From Clostridia bacterium (lineage in GTDB: Bacteria > Bacillota > Clostridia > Christensenellales > Aristaeellaceae), in NCBI GenBank assembly GCA_017470145.1, contig JAFUFB010000003.1, positions 124,001 through 188,000 on the forward strand: 64,000 bases of DNA. The letters are read 5' to 3'. The notes under the pieces are model-generated. The model worked only from the letters and a program-made list of their open reading frames with translations. It had not been told where the DNA came from and made no database searches. Below are positions 1-8,203 of the stretch, one piece after another (the first letter of the stretch is position 1; the number at the start of each line of letters is the position of its first letter). A program made the translations under genes and the position numbers.

Positions 1-329
1 GGCTTTAAATCCACAATGGTGTTCACCAGGGAATTCACCCGCCGATTAGAGAAAAAGAAGCCATAATCCACGTCCGAAAGATAGACGATGCGCAGATGGC
101 CGATATCCGCCGGCAGATCCTCAGAGATCAGGCTGACCCGATCCACCCGGAGAATGAGTGCGTCCACAAAGGGGAAAACCAGCAGAATCACCAGGAGCAC
201 GGCGCCCAGAATGGCCAGCTGGCGGCGCCGATGATGGCGCTGGGCGTGGCGGGAACGATAATGGCGGGAGGCGGTGGAAGAAACCGCCCAGGGCATGGAC
301 GGGGAATGCTTTCCACGATATTCATTCAA
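1..329 (-). CDS. Membrane-anchored metallophosphoesterase, N-terminal part (cut by window edge)
   Basis: The visible 109 residues are a basic N-terminus, one hydrophobic segment (LAILGAVLLVILLVFPFV) and the start of a calcineurin-like phosphoesterase fold (LRIVYLSDVDYGFF, then SNRRVNSLVNTI). This layout is known from YkuE-type membrane-tethered phosphoesterases. The start is TTG at 329, directly after an in-frame TGA, with GGGAGG about 10 nt upstream. The first metal motif reads D-x-D where the family usually has D-x-H; this is seen in the sequence, but its effect on metal binding is unknown. The catalytic remainder lies outside the window, so the substrate cannot be predicted. It diverges from the large surface-protein gene on the plus strand. 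Confidence 0.7.
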   Translation of the reverse strand, partial: MNEYRGKHSPSMPWAVSSTASRHYRSRHAQRHHRRRQLAILGAVLLVILLVFPFVDALILRVDRVSLISEDLPADIGHLRIVYLSDVDYGFFFSNRRVNSLVNTIVDLK

Positions 330-668
330 GAACCATCAGCCTCCCATTCTGCTATCGCTTTTATTTCGCGTGCGGGAGTTACATCGAAACAGCCACACAA
401 AAACAAACCCAACCCCTTGGCGGGCAGGGGATATTGTACAATAAAAGCGGACAGACTTCAAGGAGCAGGGAAAAAGAAGACGAAAAAGAAAAGAGTGTTA
501 CAATTCTGTCACGAAATTTTACGACGAAAATGGACTAAAAATGGCTGAAAGCATTGAAAATAAAAGAAAAAATGGATTTGTAAGAAATTTGACAAGAAGT
601 GAAATGCCGGGTAAAATAAATTCATCCTTTTCTCCATTTGGAGGATGATACATCAGGAGGCTGAAAAG
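330..668. other. Divergent intergenic region (339 bp)
   Basis: This gap separates the minus-strand phosphoesterase from the plus-strand surface protein. It holds a strong plus-strand promoter (589-617), a 12-bp palindrome TATTGTACAATA at 432-443 that may be an operator or a minus-strand -10 region, and a small CTCC/GGAG hairpin in the leader just before the AGGAGG of the next gene. Apparent reading frames here have no ribosome site and no recognisable protein. Confidence 0.5.
589..617 (+). promoter_or_regulatory. Sigma-A promoter for the repeat surface protein
   Basis: TTGACA at 589-594 and TAAAAT at 612-617 are separated by 17 bp, close to the housekeeping consensus. Transcription would start near 624, about 45 nt ahead of the ATG at 669. 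Confidence 0.7.
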
Positions 669-3600
669 ATGAGGAAAGGTTGGATGAAGAAAGTACTGGC
701 CGCGCTGGTGGCCCTGGGGATGATGATCGCCGGGCTGGCCATGGCTGTGGCTGATTCTGTGCCGGCGGACTGGGCTGATCTGCAGCTGTCCGTTTACTGG
801 CTGGAGGCGGACGGAATGGAACAGTCCGCCGCGGCTTTGCCCGTGGAAGGGCTGGAAGGCGTATGGTGGGTGCAGGTGCCGGCAGAGCAGATCGGCAGCC
901 TGTTCCTGCGGGCTTTCCATCCGGGCCATGCCTATACCTATTATCCGGAAAATGACGCACCGCTGACCGGTGTGATGGACGCCGGGCTGACCCTGGAGGG
1001 CCCCTTCATGGTGATTACGGGCTTCAACCAGGAGGCGGAGGACGTGGTGTATACCATTCGGCTGTACATCTCCACCCAGACGCCGCTGCCCGTTTCCCAG
1101 GAAGCTTGGGATTTCTCCGCGGAGGAGATCTCTGAACCCGCGCCGGTAGAAGTGGTGGAAGAGATTCCGGAGGTAATTCCGGAAATCATTCCCGAGGTGA
1201 TTCCAGAGGTTGTTCCTGAAGTGATCCCCGAGGTGATTCCGGAGGTTGTTCCTGAAGTCACTCCTGAGGTGATTCCGGAAGTGATCCCTGAGGTGATTCC
1301 CGAAGCCGTTCCGGATGCAACGCCTGTGGAGCAGGTGGTGGAGATCCCGGAGGAAGTTACGCCGATCGAACAGGTAGCGGAGATTCCGGAAGAGGTTACG
1401 CCTATCGAGCAAGTGGTGGAGGTTCCGGAAGAAGTAACCCTCATCGAACAGGTAGCAGAAGTTCCAGAAGAAGTGACCCCTGTCGAACAGGTGGTAGAGA
1501 TTCCGGAAATTCCGGCGGAGGTATATGAAGAAATCCCCGTGGAGATCCCCGAGGAGCAGCCCACGCCGGAACCGACGCCGATCCCCGTAATCGAGACGCC
1601 AATTCCCCAGGGGGAAATGATCAACCGCTTCGCCCAGACCACCAAGAGCGTACGCTTCCGGGCGGAGAAGAGCACGAAATCCACCATTCAGCGGGAGCTG
1701 AAGGCCAATGAATATGTATACGCCCTGCGGGAGGAGACCAACGAGGCAGGGGAGCTATGGACAGCGGTGCTGACGCGGGACGAGTTCGGCTACGTCATGA
1801 GTGAATATCTGCATGTGCTGACCCAGGCGGATAGCGATATCCTGATGTCCGACCCGGCCCAGACCCCCGTGCCCCCCATGACGGCGGAAGAATTGGACGC
1901 CCTGACCGCACCGGAGACGACTCCGATTCCGGAAATTGTGGAAATTCCGGAGCCTGTCGTCGTGCCGGAGGAGCCGGTGCAGGAAATTCCTCAGGAGGCA
2001 GCGCCCCAGCCGGAGCAGGTGGAGGAGCTGAACGCGCCGGTGAGCGTGGAAACCCTGGACGAGCTGGCGGCCATCGGGGTGGATTTGGAAAGTCTGCCGG
2101 AGACGGAGCTAGCCGCCGTGGCAGCGGCGGAGGACGCCGTGATCGAGCTGGAGGCTCTCCCGGTGGAGGAGCTCCCCGTAGCGGAGGAACCGGTCATCAT
2201 TACGCCGGAACCTGTGATTGAGACGCCGATTCCCCAGGGAGAGATGATCAACCGCTTTGCCCGGACCACGGACAGCGTAAGGCTGCGGGCGGGGCAGAGC
2301 ACAAAGGCGAAGATTAAGAGCCAGCTGAAGGCGAATGAAAATGTATATGCCCTGCGGGAAGAAGTGAATGAGGCGGGCGAAGTCTGGATCACGGTGATTT
2401 ATAAGGGTGAGATTGGCTATGTGATGAGCAACTATCTCTCCGTGATGACCCAGGCGGACAGCGACGCCCTGATGGCGGCCCTGCCGACGCCGGTGCCGCC
2501 CATGTCGGCGGAGGAGCTGAACGAGACCCTGGCGACGCCGACCCCGGAACCGACGGAAGAGCCGACGCCGGAACCGACCCCGGAACCCACTCCAGAACCG
2601 ACGCCTGAACCTACCCCCGAACCCACGCCGGAACCGACTCCGGAACCTACCCCCGAACCCACGCCGGAACCGACTCCGGAACCGACGCCTGAACCTACAC
2701 CGGAGCCGACCCCGGAACCCACTCCGGAACCCACGCCGACGGTAGAGGTGACGGCGACGCCGACGCAGATTCCTACGGCGACGCCGACAGAGGAGCCTAC
2801 AGCCACACCCACCGCGGAGCCCACGGCTGAGCCTACAGCGACGCCGACGGAGGAACCCACAGCTACCCCAACGGAAGAGCCTACAGCCACGCCCACCGCG
2901 GAAACCACGGCGACGCCAACCACGGAGCCTACGGCTGTTCCGACGGCGGAGCCCACCGAAGCGCCCACGCCAGAGCCGGTGGTGGCGCAGGTGGAAGAAA
3001 TAACTGAAATTCTGACGGAACTGACCACGGAAATCCTGCCGGCTTCCCCGACGCTGATCCCTGTAGAGGAAGTGACGGAGACGCCCAGCCCCGTGCCTAT
3101 GGCGACCCCGGCGGGCGCCATGGAGCCCCCGCAGGTGGTGGGATACGGCATTACCATTGGCGACGGAGCCTATGTTCGGAACTGGCCCAGCAGCAACAGC
3201 GTCATCCTGGATGAGCTGCCGGCCAACCGCGTGGTGTTTGTCAACAAGCAGGAATATGTAGATGGGATTGCCTGGCATCAGATTCGGTATGGAAGCACCC
3301 TGGGCTATGTGCGGGCGGATATGCTGCGCATGATGGGGGAGACGGAGGTCATTGACTATCTGAACGCCCTGAATGCCACCCCCGAACCCACCGTACAGAT
3401 TACGGTACAGCCCTATGATTCCAGCAACCTGAGCAGCTATGGATACACCACCACGACGGTGAATTTCCGGGAGAGCCCCAGCACCGCCTCGGCCCGCATT
3501 CGTCAGCTGAAGAAGAATGCCCTCTGCTTGGTGCTGGGTACCACGGAGGTGGACGGGGAAACCTGGTATCGGGTGACCTATGACGGAAAGACTGGATACA

Positions 3601-4724
3601 TCAAAGGGAACTATTTCAAGCATATGACCCTGGCGGAGATGGAAACCTTCCTGGCTTCCAATGAGTATCTGGAAGGCCTGGCCAGCAATAGCGCCACTTC
3701 TTCCAGCAGCTCCACCAGCACCTCCAGCTCCACCAATTCCTCCAGCGGCACCTCCAGCAGCGCTGCGGTGGTTTCCGCGGAGGATCAGAAGGTCAGCGCC
3801 TGGACGAATCCGGACAGCGGCATCCAGGTCAGCTACGAGCCCTTCGACCCCTTTGCGACTCCGGCGCCCCTGGCGACGGAGGAACCCAATGAATATCTGA
3901 ATTCCCTGCTGAAGGATGTGCAGAATGGCACCGTCAGCCAGGAACAGCTGGAAACCCTGCTGACCGTGCACTATCAGGGGGCGGCGGACCAGAAAACCCT
4001 GGTGGCGGAGGGCCTGAGCTATATTCAGGATCAGCTGGCCCTGAGCGCCACCCCGACGCCGGAACCGACGGAGGAGCCGCTGGAAACGGTGGAGCCGGAA
4101 GCGATTCAGGAGGAAACGGAAGGGCCGGGCGCCGCTGGATGGATCATCGGCGCAGCAGCTGTCATCGCCCTGGGCGGCGGTGGATATGTCTGGTATACTT
4201 CCATGGCCCGGAAGAAGAAGGAAGCGGAAGCGGCCGCCCGGAAGAAGGCCATGCAGGCCAGGCAGCGGGCTCAGAGCGCCAATCGGCCCGCCAACGCGGG
4301 AGCTACCTCGACCAGCGCGGCGGAGAAAGCCGGTACCACCGGCGCGACCCCGGCCAGCGGTGCCAGCAGACCCATGGAAGGCGCGGTGAACCCCTATCAG
4401 CGGCCGGAAACCGCGCGGCAGGCGAAGGCGGCGGCAGCGGCCGGCGCGGCCAGCATGCAGAGCCGGACGGGAAATTATACCTCCCAGAACGGCCGGCCGG
4501 AGGCTACCGGTAGCACTCGTGATAGCGGGGCGACCCAGCCGGCGAAGCCCTATGGCAGCACGGTAGAAAAGCCCTATGGCCGGTACTCAACCCGGAACGA
4601 TGAGGAGGAGGCTAAATATACGGCCACCTTCCGGCCGGAGGAAAACACTACCCGAACGGAAGGAACGCCCACACGCCGTCGGCGCAGCCGGGTGGAGACA
4701 AATGATACTGACTCCGGCATGTAA
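669..4724 (+). CDS. Secreted/membrane-anchored SH3-repeat surface protein with Pro-Glu-rich spacers
   Basis: A 1351-residue cell-surface protein. A signal peptide (MRKGWMKKVLAALVALGMMI, processed near AVAD) is followed by a unique domain (about 25-150), Glu/Pro/Val repeats (about 165-285), SH3-like domain 1 (about 315-395), an acidic spacer, SH3-like 2 (about 522-600), a long PTPEP/TATPTEEP spacer (about 624-770), SH3-like 3 (about 825-892) and 4 (about 924-986), a Ser/Thr-rich linker, one membrane helix near 1155-1178 and a basic, Ala/Arg-rich cytoplasmic tail. Bacterial SH3 domains commonly bind peptidoglycan, and the spacers would span the wall. Start chosen at 669 because AGGAGG lies 8 nt upstream; an earlier in-frame ATG at 645 precedes that site. 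Exact function unknown. It ends at a strong terminator and appears monocistronic. Confidence 0.85.
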   Translation: MRKGWMKKVLAALVALGMMIAGLAMAVADSVPADWADLQLSVYWLEADGMEQSAAALPVEGLEGVWWVQVPAEQIGSLFLRAFHPGHAYTYYPENDAPLTGVMDAGLTLEGPFMVITGFNQEAEDVVYTIRLYISTQTPLPVSQEAWDFSAEEISEPAPVEVVEEIPEVIPEIIPEVIPEVVPEVIPEVIPEVVPEVTPEVIPEVIPEVIPEAVPDATPVEQVVEIPEEVTPIEQVAEIPEEVTPIEQVVEVPEEVTLIEQVAEVPEEVTPVEQVVEIPEIPAEVYEEIPVEIPEEQPTPEPTPIPVIETPIPQGEMINRFAQTTKSVRFRAEKSTKSTIQRELKANEYVYALREETNEAGELWTAVLTRDEFGYVMSEYLHVLTQADSDILMSDPAQTPVPPMTAEELDALTAPETTPIPEIVEIPEPVVVPEEPVQEIPQEAAPQPEQVEELNAPVSVETLDELAAIGVDLESLPETELAAVAAAEDAVIELEALPVEELPVAEEPVIITPEPVIETPIPQGEMINRFARTTDSVRLRAGQSTKAKIKSQLKANENVYALREEVNEAGEVWITVIYKGEIGYVMSNYLSVMTQADSDALMAALPTPVPPMSAEELNETLATPTPEPTEEPTPEPTPEPTPEPTPEPTPEPTPEPTPEPTPEPTPEPTPEPTPEPTPEPTPEPTPEPTPTVEVTATPTQIPTATPTEEPTATPTAEPTAEPTATPTEEPTATPTEEPTATPTAETTATPTTEPTAVPTAEPTEAPTPEPVVAQVEEITEILTELTTEILPASPTLIPVEEVTETPSPVPMATPAGAMEPPQVVGYGITIGDGAYVRNWPSSNSVILDELPANRVVFVNKQEYVDGIAWHQIRYGSTLGYVRADMLRMMGETEVIDYLNALNATPEPTVQITVQPYDSSNLSSYGYTTTTVNFRESPSTASARIRQLKKNALCLVLGTTEVDGETWYRVTYDGKTGYIKGNYFKHMTLAEMETFLASNEYLEGLASNSATSSSSSTSTSSSTNSSSGTSSSAAVVSAEDQKVSAWTNPDSGIQVSYEPFDPFATPAPLATEEPNEYLNSLLKDVQNGTVSQEQLETLLTVHYQGAADQKTLVAEGLSYIQDQLALSATPTPEPTEEPLETVEPEAIQEETEGPGAAGWIIGAAAVIALGGGGYVWYTSMARKKKEAEAAARKKAMQARQRAQSANRPANAGATSTSAAEKAGTTGATPASGASRPMEGAVNPYQRPETARQAKAAAAAGAASMQSRTGNYTSQNGRPEATGSTRDSGATQPAKPYGSTVEKPYGRYSTRNDEEEAKYTATFRPEENTTRTEGTPTRRRRSRVETNDTDSGM
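1159..1512 (+). repeat. In-frame Glu-Val-Ile-Pro repeats
   Basis: Short codon-level repeats encode first a run of VIPEV/VVPEV units and then about five longer units of the type VEQVVEIPEEVTPI. Synonymous codons vary between units, so protein-level selection rather than recent slippage alone appears to maintain them. They form an extended spacer before SH3-like domain 1. Confidence 0.75.
2538..2970 (+). repeat. In-frame PTPEP and TATPTEEP tandem repeats
   Basis: From 2538 to 2738 the gene encodes an almost pure run of Pro-Thr-Pro-Glu units; from 2739 to about 2970 this becomes a degenerate TATPTEEP/TAEP run. DNA units are 12 bp with variable third positions. Such runs form stiff wall-spanning stalks in Gram-positive surface proteins and are prone to copy-number change. 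Confidence 0.8.
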
Positions 4725-4739
4725 AACCTTACAAAGGCG

Positions 4740-4765
4740 CCCCTGCGAAAGCAGGGGTGTTTTTT
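4740..4765 (+). terminator. Rho-independent terminator
   Basis: Perfect CCCCTGC/GCAGGGG stem with GAAA tetraloop, followed by a T-rich run, just after the surface-protein stop codon. Confidence 0.85.
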
Positions 4766-4885
4766 CAGCCGGAAGGGCTTCCGGAGGGAAGAATCTCTTC
4801 ACTGGTCCGAAAAGAGATAGAAATTTGCCAGAATGAGGCTGAAGTGATATAATGCCCCCATTGCGAACAGAGGAGGCGAAGGAAC

Positions 4886-5002
4886 ATGAGCATTCACAAG
4901 CAGGAGCGGAAGCAGCGGGCGACCCGGATCGTGGCGCTGGTGATCGCGGGGATTATGGTTTTCTCCGTGTTGGCGGCGGCCATTCTCAGCCAGGTTTGGT
5001 AA
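4886..5002 (+). CDS. Small single-pass membrane protein (38 aa)
   Basis: A 38-residue protein with a basic N-terminus (MSIHKQERKQRATR), one hydrophobic helix (IVALVIAGIMVFSVLAAAIL) and a short tail ending SQVW. AGGAGG at 4871-4876 lies upstream of the ATG. The length, charge pattern and helix are typical of small Clostridial membrane proteins, but I do not recognise a named family with confidence. It is followed 32 nt later by a second small membrane protein with its own ribosome site, so the two are probably co-expressed. Function unknown. Confidence 0.6.
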   Translation: MSIHKQERKQRATRIVALVIAGIMVFSVLAAAILSQVW

Positions 5003-5034
5003 AAGACGGAATTTGACTGGAGGCAATTTTCAGC

Positions 5035-5142
5035 ATGGCAGGGAAAAGGCGAAAGGGTGTCACCTTCGGCACGAAGTTTATGCTGTTTTTGACAGCGGTC
5101 ACGCTGATCTCCGCAGGGTATATTTTCCTGAAATTGAGATGA
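5035..5142 (+). CDS. Small single-pass membrane protein (35 aa)
   Basis: A 35-residue protein: positively charged start (MAGKRRKGVTFGTKF), one membrane helix (MLFLTAVTLISAGYIFL) and a final KLR. GGAGG at 5019-5023 precedes the ATG by 11 nt. It pairs with the 38-residue membrane protein directly upstream and is followed by two stem-loops. No named family recognised; function unknown. Confidence 0.55.
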   Translation: MAGKRRKGVTFGTKFMLFLTAVTLISAGYIFLKLR

Positions 5143-5149
5143 TAATAAA

Positions 5150-5232
5150 CGCCGAGCAACTTGTCTCGGCGTGAAAACAGGCAATCTGCCTTATTGCAGA
5201 AAGCCCTTCCTTGTTTGGGAGGGGCTTTCTGC
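5150..5232. terminator. Double stem-loop between convergent genes
   Basis: A CGCCGAG/CTCGGCG stem (5150-5171) is followed by a longer one pairing GCAGAAAGCCC (5196-5206) with GGGCTTTCTGC (5222-5232) and then T-rich sequence on the plus strand. It lies between the plus-strand small membrane genes and the minus-strand acyltransferase gene and probably terminates both. Confidence 0.7.
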
Positions 5233-5245
5233 TTATGCTTTCATT

Positions 5246-6049
5246 CTATTTCATGCGGCCTTCCGCCCAGCCGGGCTTTCCCCCGGCCACCAGGAAGGCT
5301 TTCATGCTTTTTTGGAGGGAGGAGCCCTCCGGCAGCTGGTCATAGGGTTCCTTATGGCCGGGGAAGACCCAGTTGACGGCGCCCATGCTGTCGGTATTGA
5401 CGGACAGCACCTGGAACCGATCCTGGAAGGCCAGGATGTGGGAGCCGGGGCGCAGCAGGGGGCGAACGGCGGGGGAGATCATCCAGGAATCGCAGTACAG
5501 ATCCGCATCCTTCCATTCCGGATAGAACCGGGCGGCGAAATCCCGGAAGCGACGGATGGAATCATCGATGGCCTCTGGAGCCAAGGACGCGTCGGTGGGG
5601 ATATGCAAGTAAACCCGAGGGCCCTCCTCGGCCGGGAACAGCTCGAATTCCAGGCTGCCCAGCCGGAACAGCTCCAAGGCCAGATGGCGGGGGAACCACC
5701 AGCCGGCGGTGAAGCAATAGTCGCCATAGGCTGCCAGCCCATCCTTCAGATAACGGGTGGCGAAGGCGATGGTATCCCGATAGATCTCCAGGGGAATGCC
5801 CTTTTCTTGCCAGCGGGGATATTGCCGGACAGCGATGTTCAGCTCCTCCCACAGCAGGCGCACATGGCCTGGATCCTCCCCCAGGCGGGCCTCCAGGCCT
5901 TTATAGGCGTCGGCCCATTGGCTGCGGGTCACCAGGCGGGAGAAAAGCTCATCATCCAGCACGGAAAGCCCCTGGGTATCCCAGGCTTCGTACTTCGCTC
6001 GCACCGGAGCGGGAAGCTCGATCAGATCGTATAATTCTTGATTCGTCAT
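5246..6049 (-). CDS. Acyltransferase-like protein (NAT_N/GNAT_C, DUF5596 type)
   Basis: A 267-residue soluble protein. The C-terminal half carries the pattern I associate with the GNAT_C/DUF5596 acyltransferase-like family: a GWW-x-R-H-L segment, LGSLEFELFP, LHIPTDASLAP, a CDSWMISP motif and ILAFQDRFQVL. The acyl donor and acceptor are not known for this family. ATG at 6049 is chosen because the AGGAGGG site ends 9 nt upstream; the in-frame ATG at 6058 abuts that site. It starts 5 nt after the stop of the serine hydrolase upstream, so the two form an operon that diverges from murQ. A role in processing muropeptide-derived molecules is inferred from context only. Confidence 0.7.
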   Translation of the reverse strand: MTNQELYDLIELPAPVRAKYEAWDTQGLSVLDDELFSRLVTRSQWADAYKGLEARLGEDPGHVRLLWEELNIAVRQYPRWQEKGIPLEIYRDTIAFATRYLKDGLAAYGDYCFTAGWWFPRHLALELFRLGSLEFELFPAEEGPRVYLHIPTDASLAPEAIDDSIRRFRDFAARFYPEWKDADLYCDSWMISPAVRPLLRPGSHILAFQDRFQVLSVNTDSMGAVNWVFPGHKEPYDQLPEGSSLQKSMKAFLVAGGKPGWAEGRMK

Positions 6050-6054
6050 GATGA

Positions 6055-7098
6055 TCATCCCTCCTGAAACAGATGCCAGGCGTCCCCGTGGAGATGGCGG
6101 CGGAAAGGGAAAAGGGCGGTGGAATTCCGGGTGGGATAGACTCGATTGCTGAGCAGGAACACCCAGAAGCCGCTTTCCGGCTCCACTAGCAGGCTGGTGC
6201 CGGTAAAACCCGTATGGCCAAAGCAGCCCTCCGGTACCTGATCGCTGAAGAAGCAATCCGGCGTGCCGGCCAGGTGGAACCCCAGGCCCCGATGCTGCTC
6301 CTGACTGGGGGTATAATTTTGAATGGCCCGGGCCAGGGTTTCCGGCCGCAGCAGGGGCACGCCATGGCGGGCCAGCATCTGGGCGAAGCGAATGCCATCC
6401 CCCAGGGGCATGAAGACCCCCGCGTTGCCGGAGACGCCCCGCTGGAAGCGGGCGTTTTCGTCATGGACGATGCCGATCCAGGGTTTGCCGGCCTCCGGGT
6501 CCACCTCCGTGGCGGCGCAGCAGGCGTCGGCCGGGGGACAGTAGCCCGTTTCCGTCATTCCCAGGGGATCAAAGACACGCTCCTTCGCCAGCCGATCCAG
6601 GGGTGCGCCCAGGCGCTTTTCCAGCATCTTGGCCAGGAGGATATATCCCATGCAGGAATACATGGGCCGCACGCCGGGTTTCTCCTCCAGGGGATGATGG
6701 AGAATACAGGCCGTGACTTCGGAGGGATCTTGCAGCAGTTGGTCCAGCCGGAAGGAGGGGTGGAAGCCCCCAGTATGGGTCATGAGCTGGAACACGGTAA
6801 TGCCTGCCTTGTCGGCGGGAGCCTCCGGGAAAAAGTCGGAGATGGTCTCCTCCAAGGAAATCTCTCCCTGCTCCAAGGCCAGCAGGGCGATCATGGTGGG
6901 GCCTAACACCTTGGAGAGAGAGGCCATATCATAGCGGGTGTGGATATCCACGGGCGCGCCGCCGGGGCAGGGGGCTTCCCCGATAAAGGCGGTGGCCAGG
7001 GTCTTGTCTCCCACCCCGATGGCCGCCGCGGCGGAGGGGAAGGCACCGGCCTCTTGGCCCTCCATCAGCTTCTGTTGCAACCAGTCCTGCGTAATCAT
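6055..7098 (-). CDS. Beta-lactamase-family serine hydrolase (PF00144, AmiE/YbbE-like)
   Basis: A 347-residue penicillin-binding-protein-fold hydrolase. The catalytic S-x-x-K is visible in MASLSKVLGPT, the second motif reads YSC (MYSCMGYILL) instead of Y-x-N, and the third motif is HTGFTG. There is no signal peptide (starts MITQDWLQQKLMEG), so it should be cytoplasmic. The known B. subtilis relative AmiE (YbbE) is a MurNAc-L-alanine amidase encoded beside murQ and namZ, and the same role is plausible here. The start at 7098 follows an AAGGA-type site. It diverges from murQ across an intergenic region holding a candidate operator. Confidence 0.8.
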   Translation of the reverse strand: MITQDWLQQKLMEGQEAGAFPSAAAAIGVGDKTLATAFIGEAPCPGGAPVDIHTRYDMASLSKVLGPTMIALLALEQGEISLEETISDFFPEAPADKAGITVFQLMTHTGGFHPSFRLDQLLQDPSEVTACILHHPLEEKPGVRPMYSCMGYILLAKMLEKRLGAPLDRLAKERVFDPLGMTETGYCPPADACCAATEVDPEAGKPWIGIVHDENARFQRGVSGNAGVFMPLGDGIRFAQMLARHGVPLLRPETLARAIQNYTPSQEQHRGLGFHLAGTPDCFFSDQVPEGCFGHTGFTGTSLLVEPESGFWVFLLSNRVYPTRNSTALFPFRRHLHGDAWHLFQEG

Positions 7099-7137
7099 TT
7101 TTCCTTCATCCTTTCTCGGAAATCTACGCTTCAGAGG

Positions 7138-7163
7138 GATGCGCAAGGGAATTCCTGCGCATC
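7138..7163. promoter_or_regulatory. Nested palindrome, candidate operator between divergent units
   Basis: Arms GATGCGCA (7138-7145) and TGCGCATC (7156-7163) flank a central palindromic GGAATTCC (7148-7155). The element lies 8 bp upstream of the murQ -35 box and 40 bp upstream of the divergent hydrolase start, a suitable position for a shared regulator. The regulator is not in the window. Confidence 0.5.
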
Positions 7164-7171
7164 AATTCTCC

Positions 7172-7201
7172 TTGACGGAGCGGTTTTTCAGCCTGTATAA
7201 T
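7172..7201 (+). promoter_or_regulatory. Promoter for murQ and the sugar kinase
   Basis: TTGACG (7172-7177) and TATAAT (7196-7201) with an 18-bp spacer. Expected start near 7208, about 50 nt before the murQ ATG. Confidence 0.7.
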
Positions 7202-7256
7202 ACTATCACGAAAGGGGTCTCCCCGCAATTTGAAAATGAAAGCGCAGGAAAAGAAA

Positions 7257-8159
7257 ATGGAAGCATTGCATCTATTGGACACGGAACAGCGGAACCCGGC
7301 CAGCAGCGGGATCGATCGGATGAGCACCCTGGAGATGGTAACGCTGATCAATTCGGAGGATCATAAATGCGCGGAGGCGGTGGCGAAGGTACTGCCGGAA
7401 ATCGCGAAGAGCGTGGACTTAATCGAGGCCCAGCTGCGCAAGGGCGGGCGGCTTTTCTATGCTGGAGCGGGAACCTCCGGGCGGTTGGGGGTGCTGGACG
7501 CGGCGGAATGCCCGCCCACCTATGGCGTGGATCCGGGGCTGGTCGTAGGGCTCATCGCCGGCGGCCCTTCTGCTTTCCTGAAGGCGGTGGAGGGCGCGGA
7601 GGACAGCCGGGAGCTGGGAAAGCAGGACCTGATGGCCCATGATTTCAGCGAGAAGGACGCCCTGGTGGGGATCGCCGCCAGCGGCCGTACCCCCTATGTC
7701 ATCGGGGCTATGGATTATGCCCGGGAGGTGGGGGCGCCGGTGATGGCCATTACCTGCTGCCGGGACAGCGCTATGTCCCACCACGCGGACGTGACCATGG
7801 CGCCCATCCCCGGCCCAGAGGTGATTACCGGGTCCTCCCGCATGAAGAGCGGCACCTGTCAGAAGCTGGTGCTGAATATGCTGAGCACCTGCGTCATGGT
7901 AAAATTGGGGAAGGTGTACGGCAACCTGATGGTGGATGTGCAGGCTACCAACGAGAAATTAGTGGATCGGTCCATCCGCATCGTACGGACCGCCACGGGC
8001 GTGGACGCGGAGGAAGCGAAGCAGGCTCTGGAGCAGAGCGGCTTTTCCTGCAAAACGGCCATCGTCATGCTGCTGCTGGGCGTCGGTGCGGACCAGGCCC
8101 GGCAGGCCCTGGAAGCGGCGGACGGGCGGATCGCCCAGGCGGTGCAGCAGGCGAAGTGA
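7257..8159 (+). CDS. murQ: N-acetylmuramic acid 6-phosphate etherase MurQ
   Basis: MurQ cleaves the D-lactyl ether of MurNAc-6-phosphate, giving GlcNAc-6-phosphate and D-lactate in the cytoplasm. The 300 residues match the family length. Visible features are TEQRNPAS near the start, the SIS-domain loop [31 protein letters not shown] and [13 protein letters not shown]. Glu84 (AECPPT) and Glu115 (EGAEDS) fall where the catalytic glutamates of E. coli MurQ are. ATG at 7257 is preceded by AGGA; an alternative ATG at 7236 would add seven residues. The kinase gene follows at a 44-nt gap, so MurNAc-6-P is probably made by that kinase rather than by a PTS. Confidence 0.95.
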   Translation: MEALHLLDTEQRNPASSGIDRMSTLEMVTLINSEDHKCAEAVAKVLPEIAKSVDLIEAQLRKGGRLFYAGAGTSGRLGVLDAAECPPTYGVDPGLVVGLIAGGPSAFLKAVEGAEDSRELGKQDLMAHDFSEKDALVGIAASGRTPYVIGAMDYAREVGAPVMAITCCRDSAMSHHADVTMAPIPGPEVITGSSRMKSGTCQKLVLNMLSTCVMVKLGKVYGNLMVDVQATNEKLVDRSIRIVRTATGVDAEEAKQALEQSGFSCKTAIVMLLLGVGADQARQALEAADGRIAQAVQQAK

Positions 8160-8203
8160 TTTTTAGCGGAGGGAACTCCCGCACGCATAGGAGGATACAG
8201 GAG

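Noticed and set aside
2538..2970. Short regular repeats resembling a CRISPR array
   Set aside because: Units are 12 bp, in frame with the gene and without spacers; they encode PTPEP.
2109..3971. 620-residue minus-strand open frame across the surface-protein gene
   Set aside because: Arg/Gly/His-rich translation arising antisense to a codon-biased repeat gene; no ribosome site, no recognisable domain.
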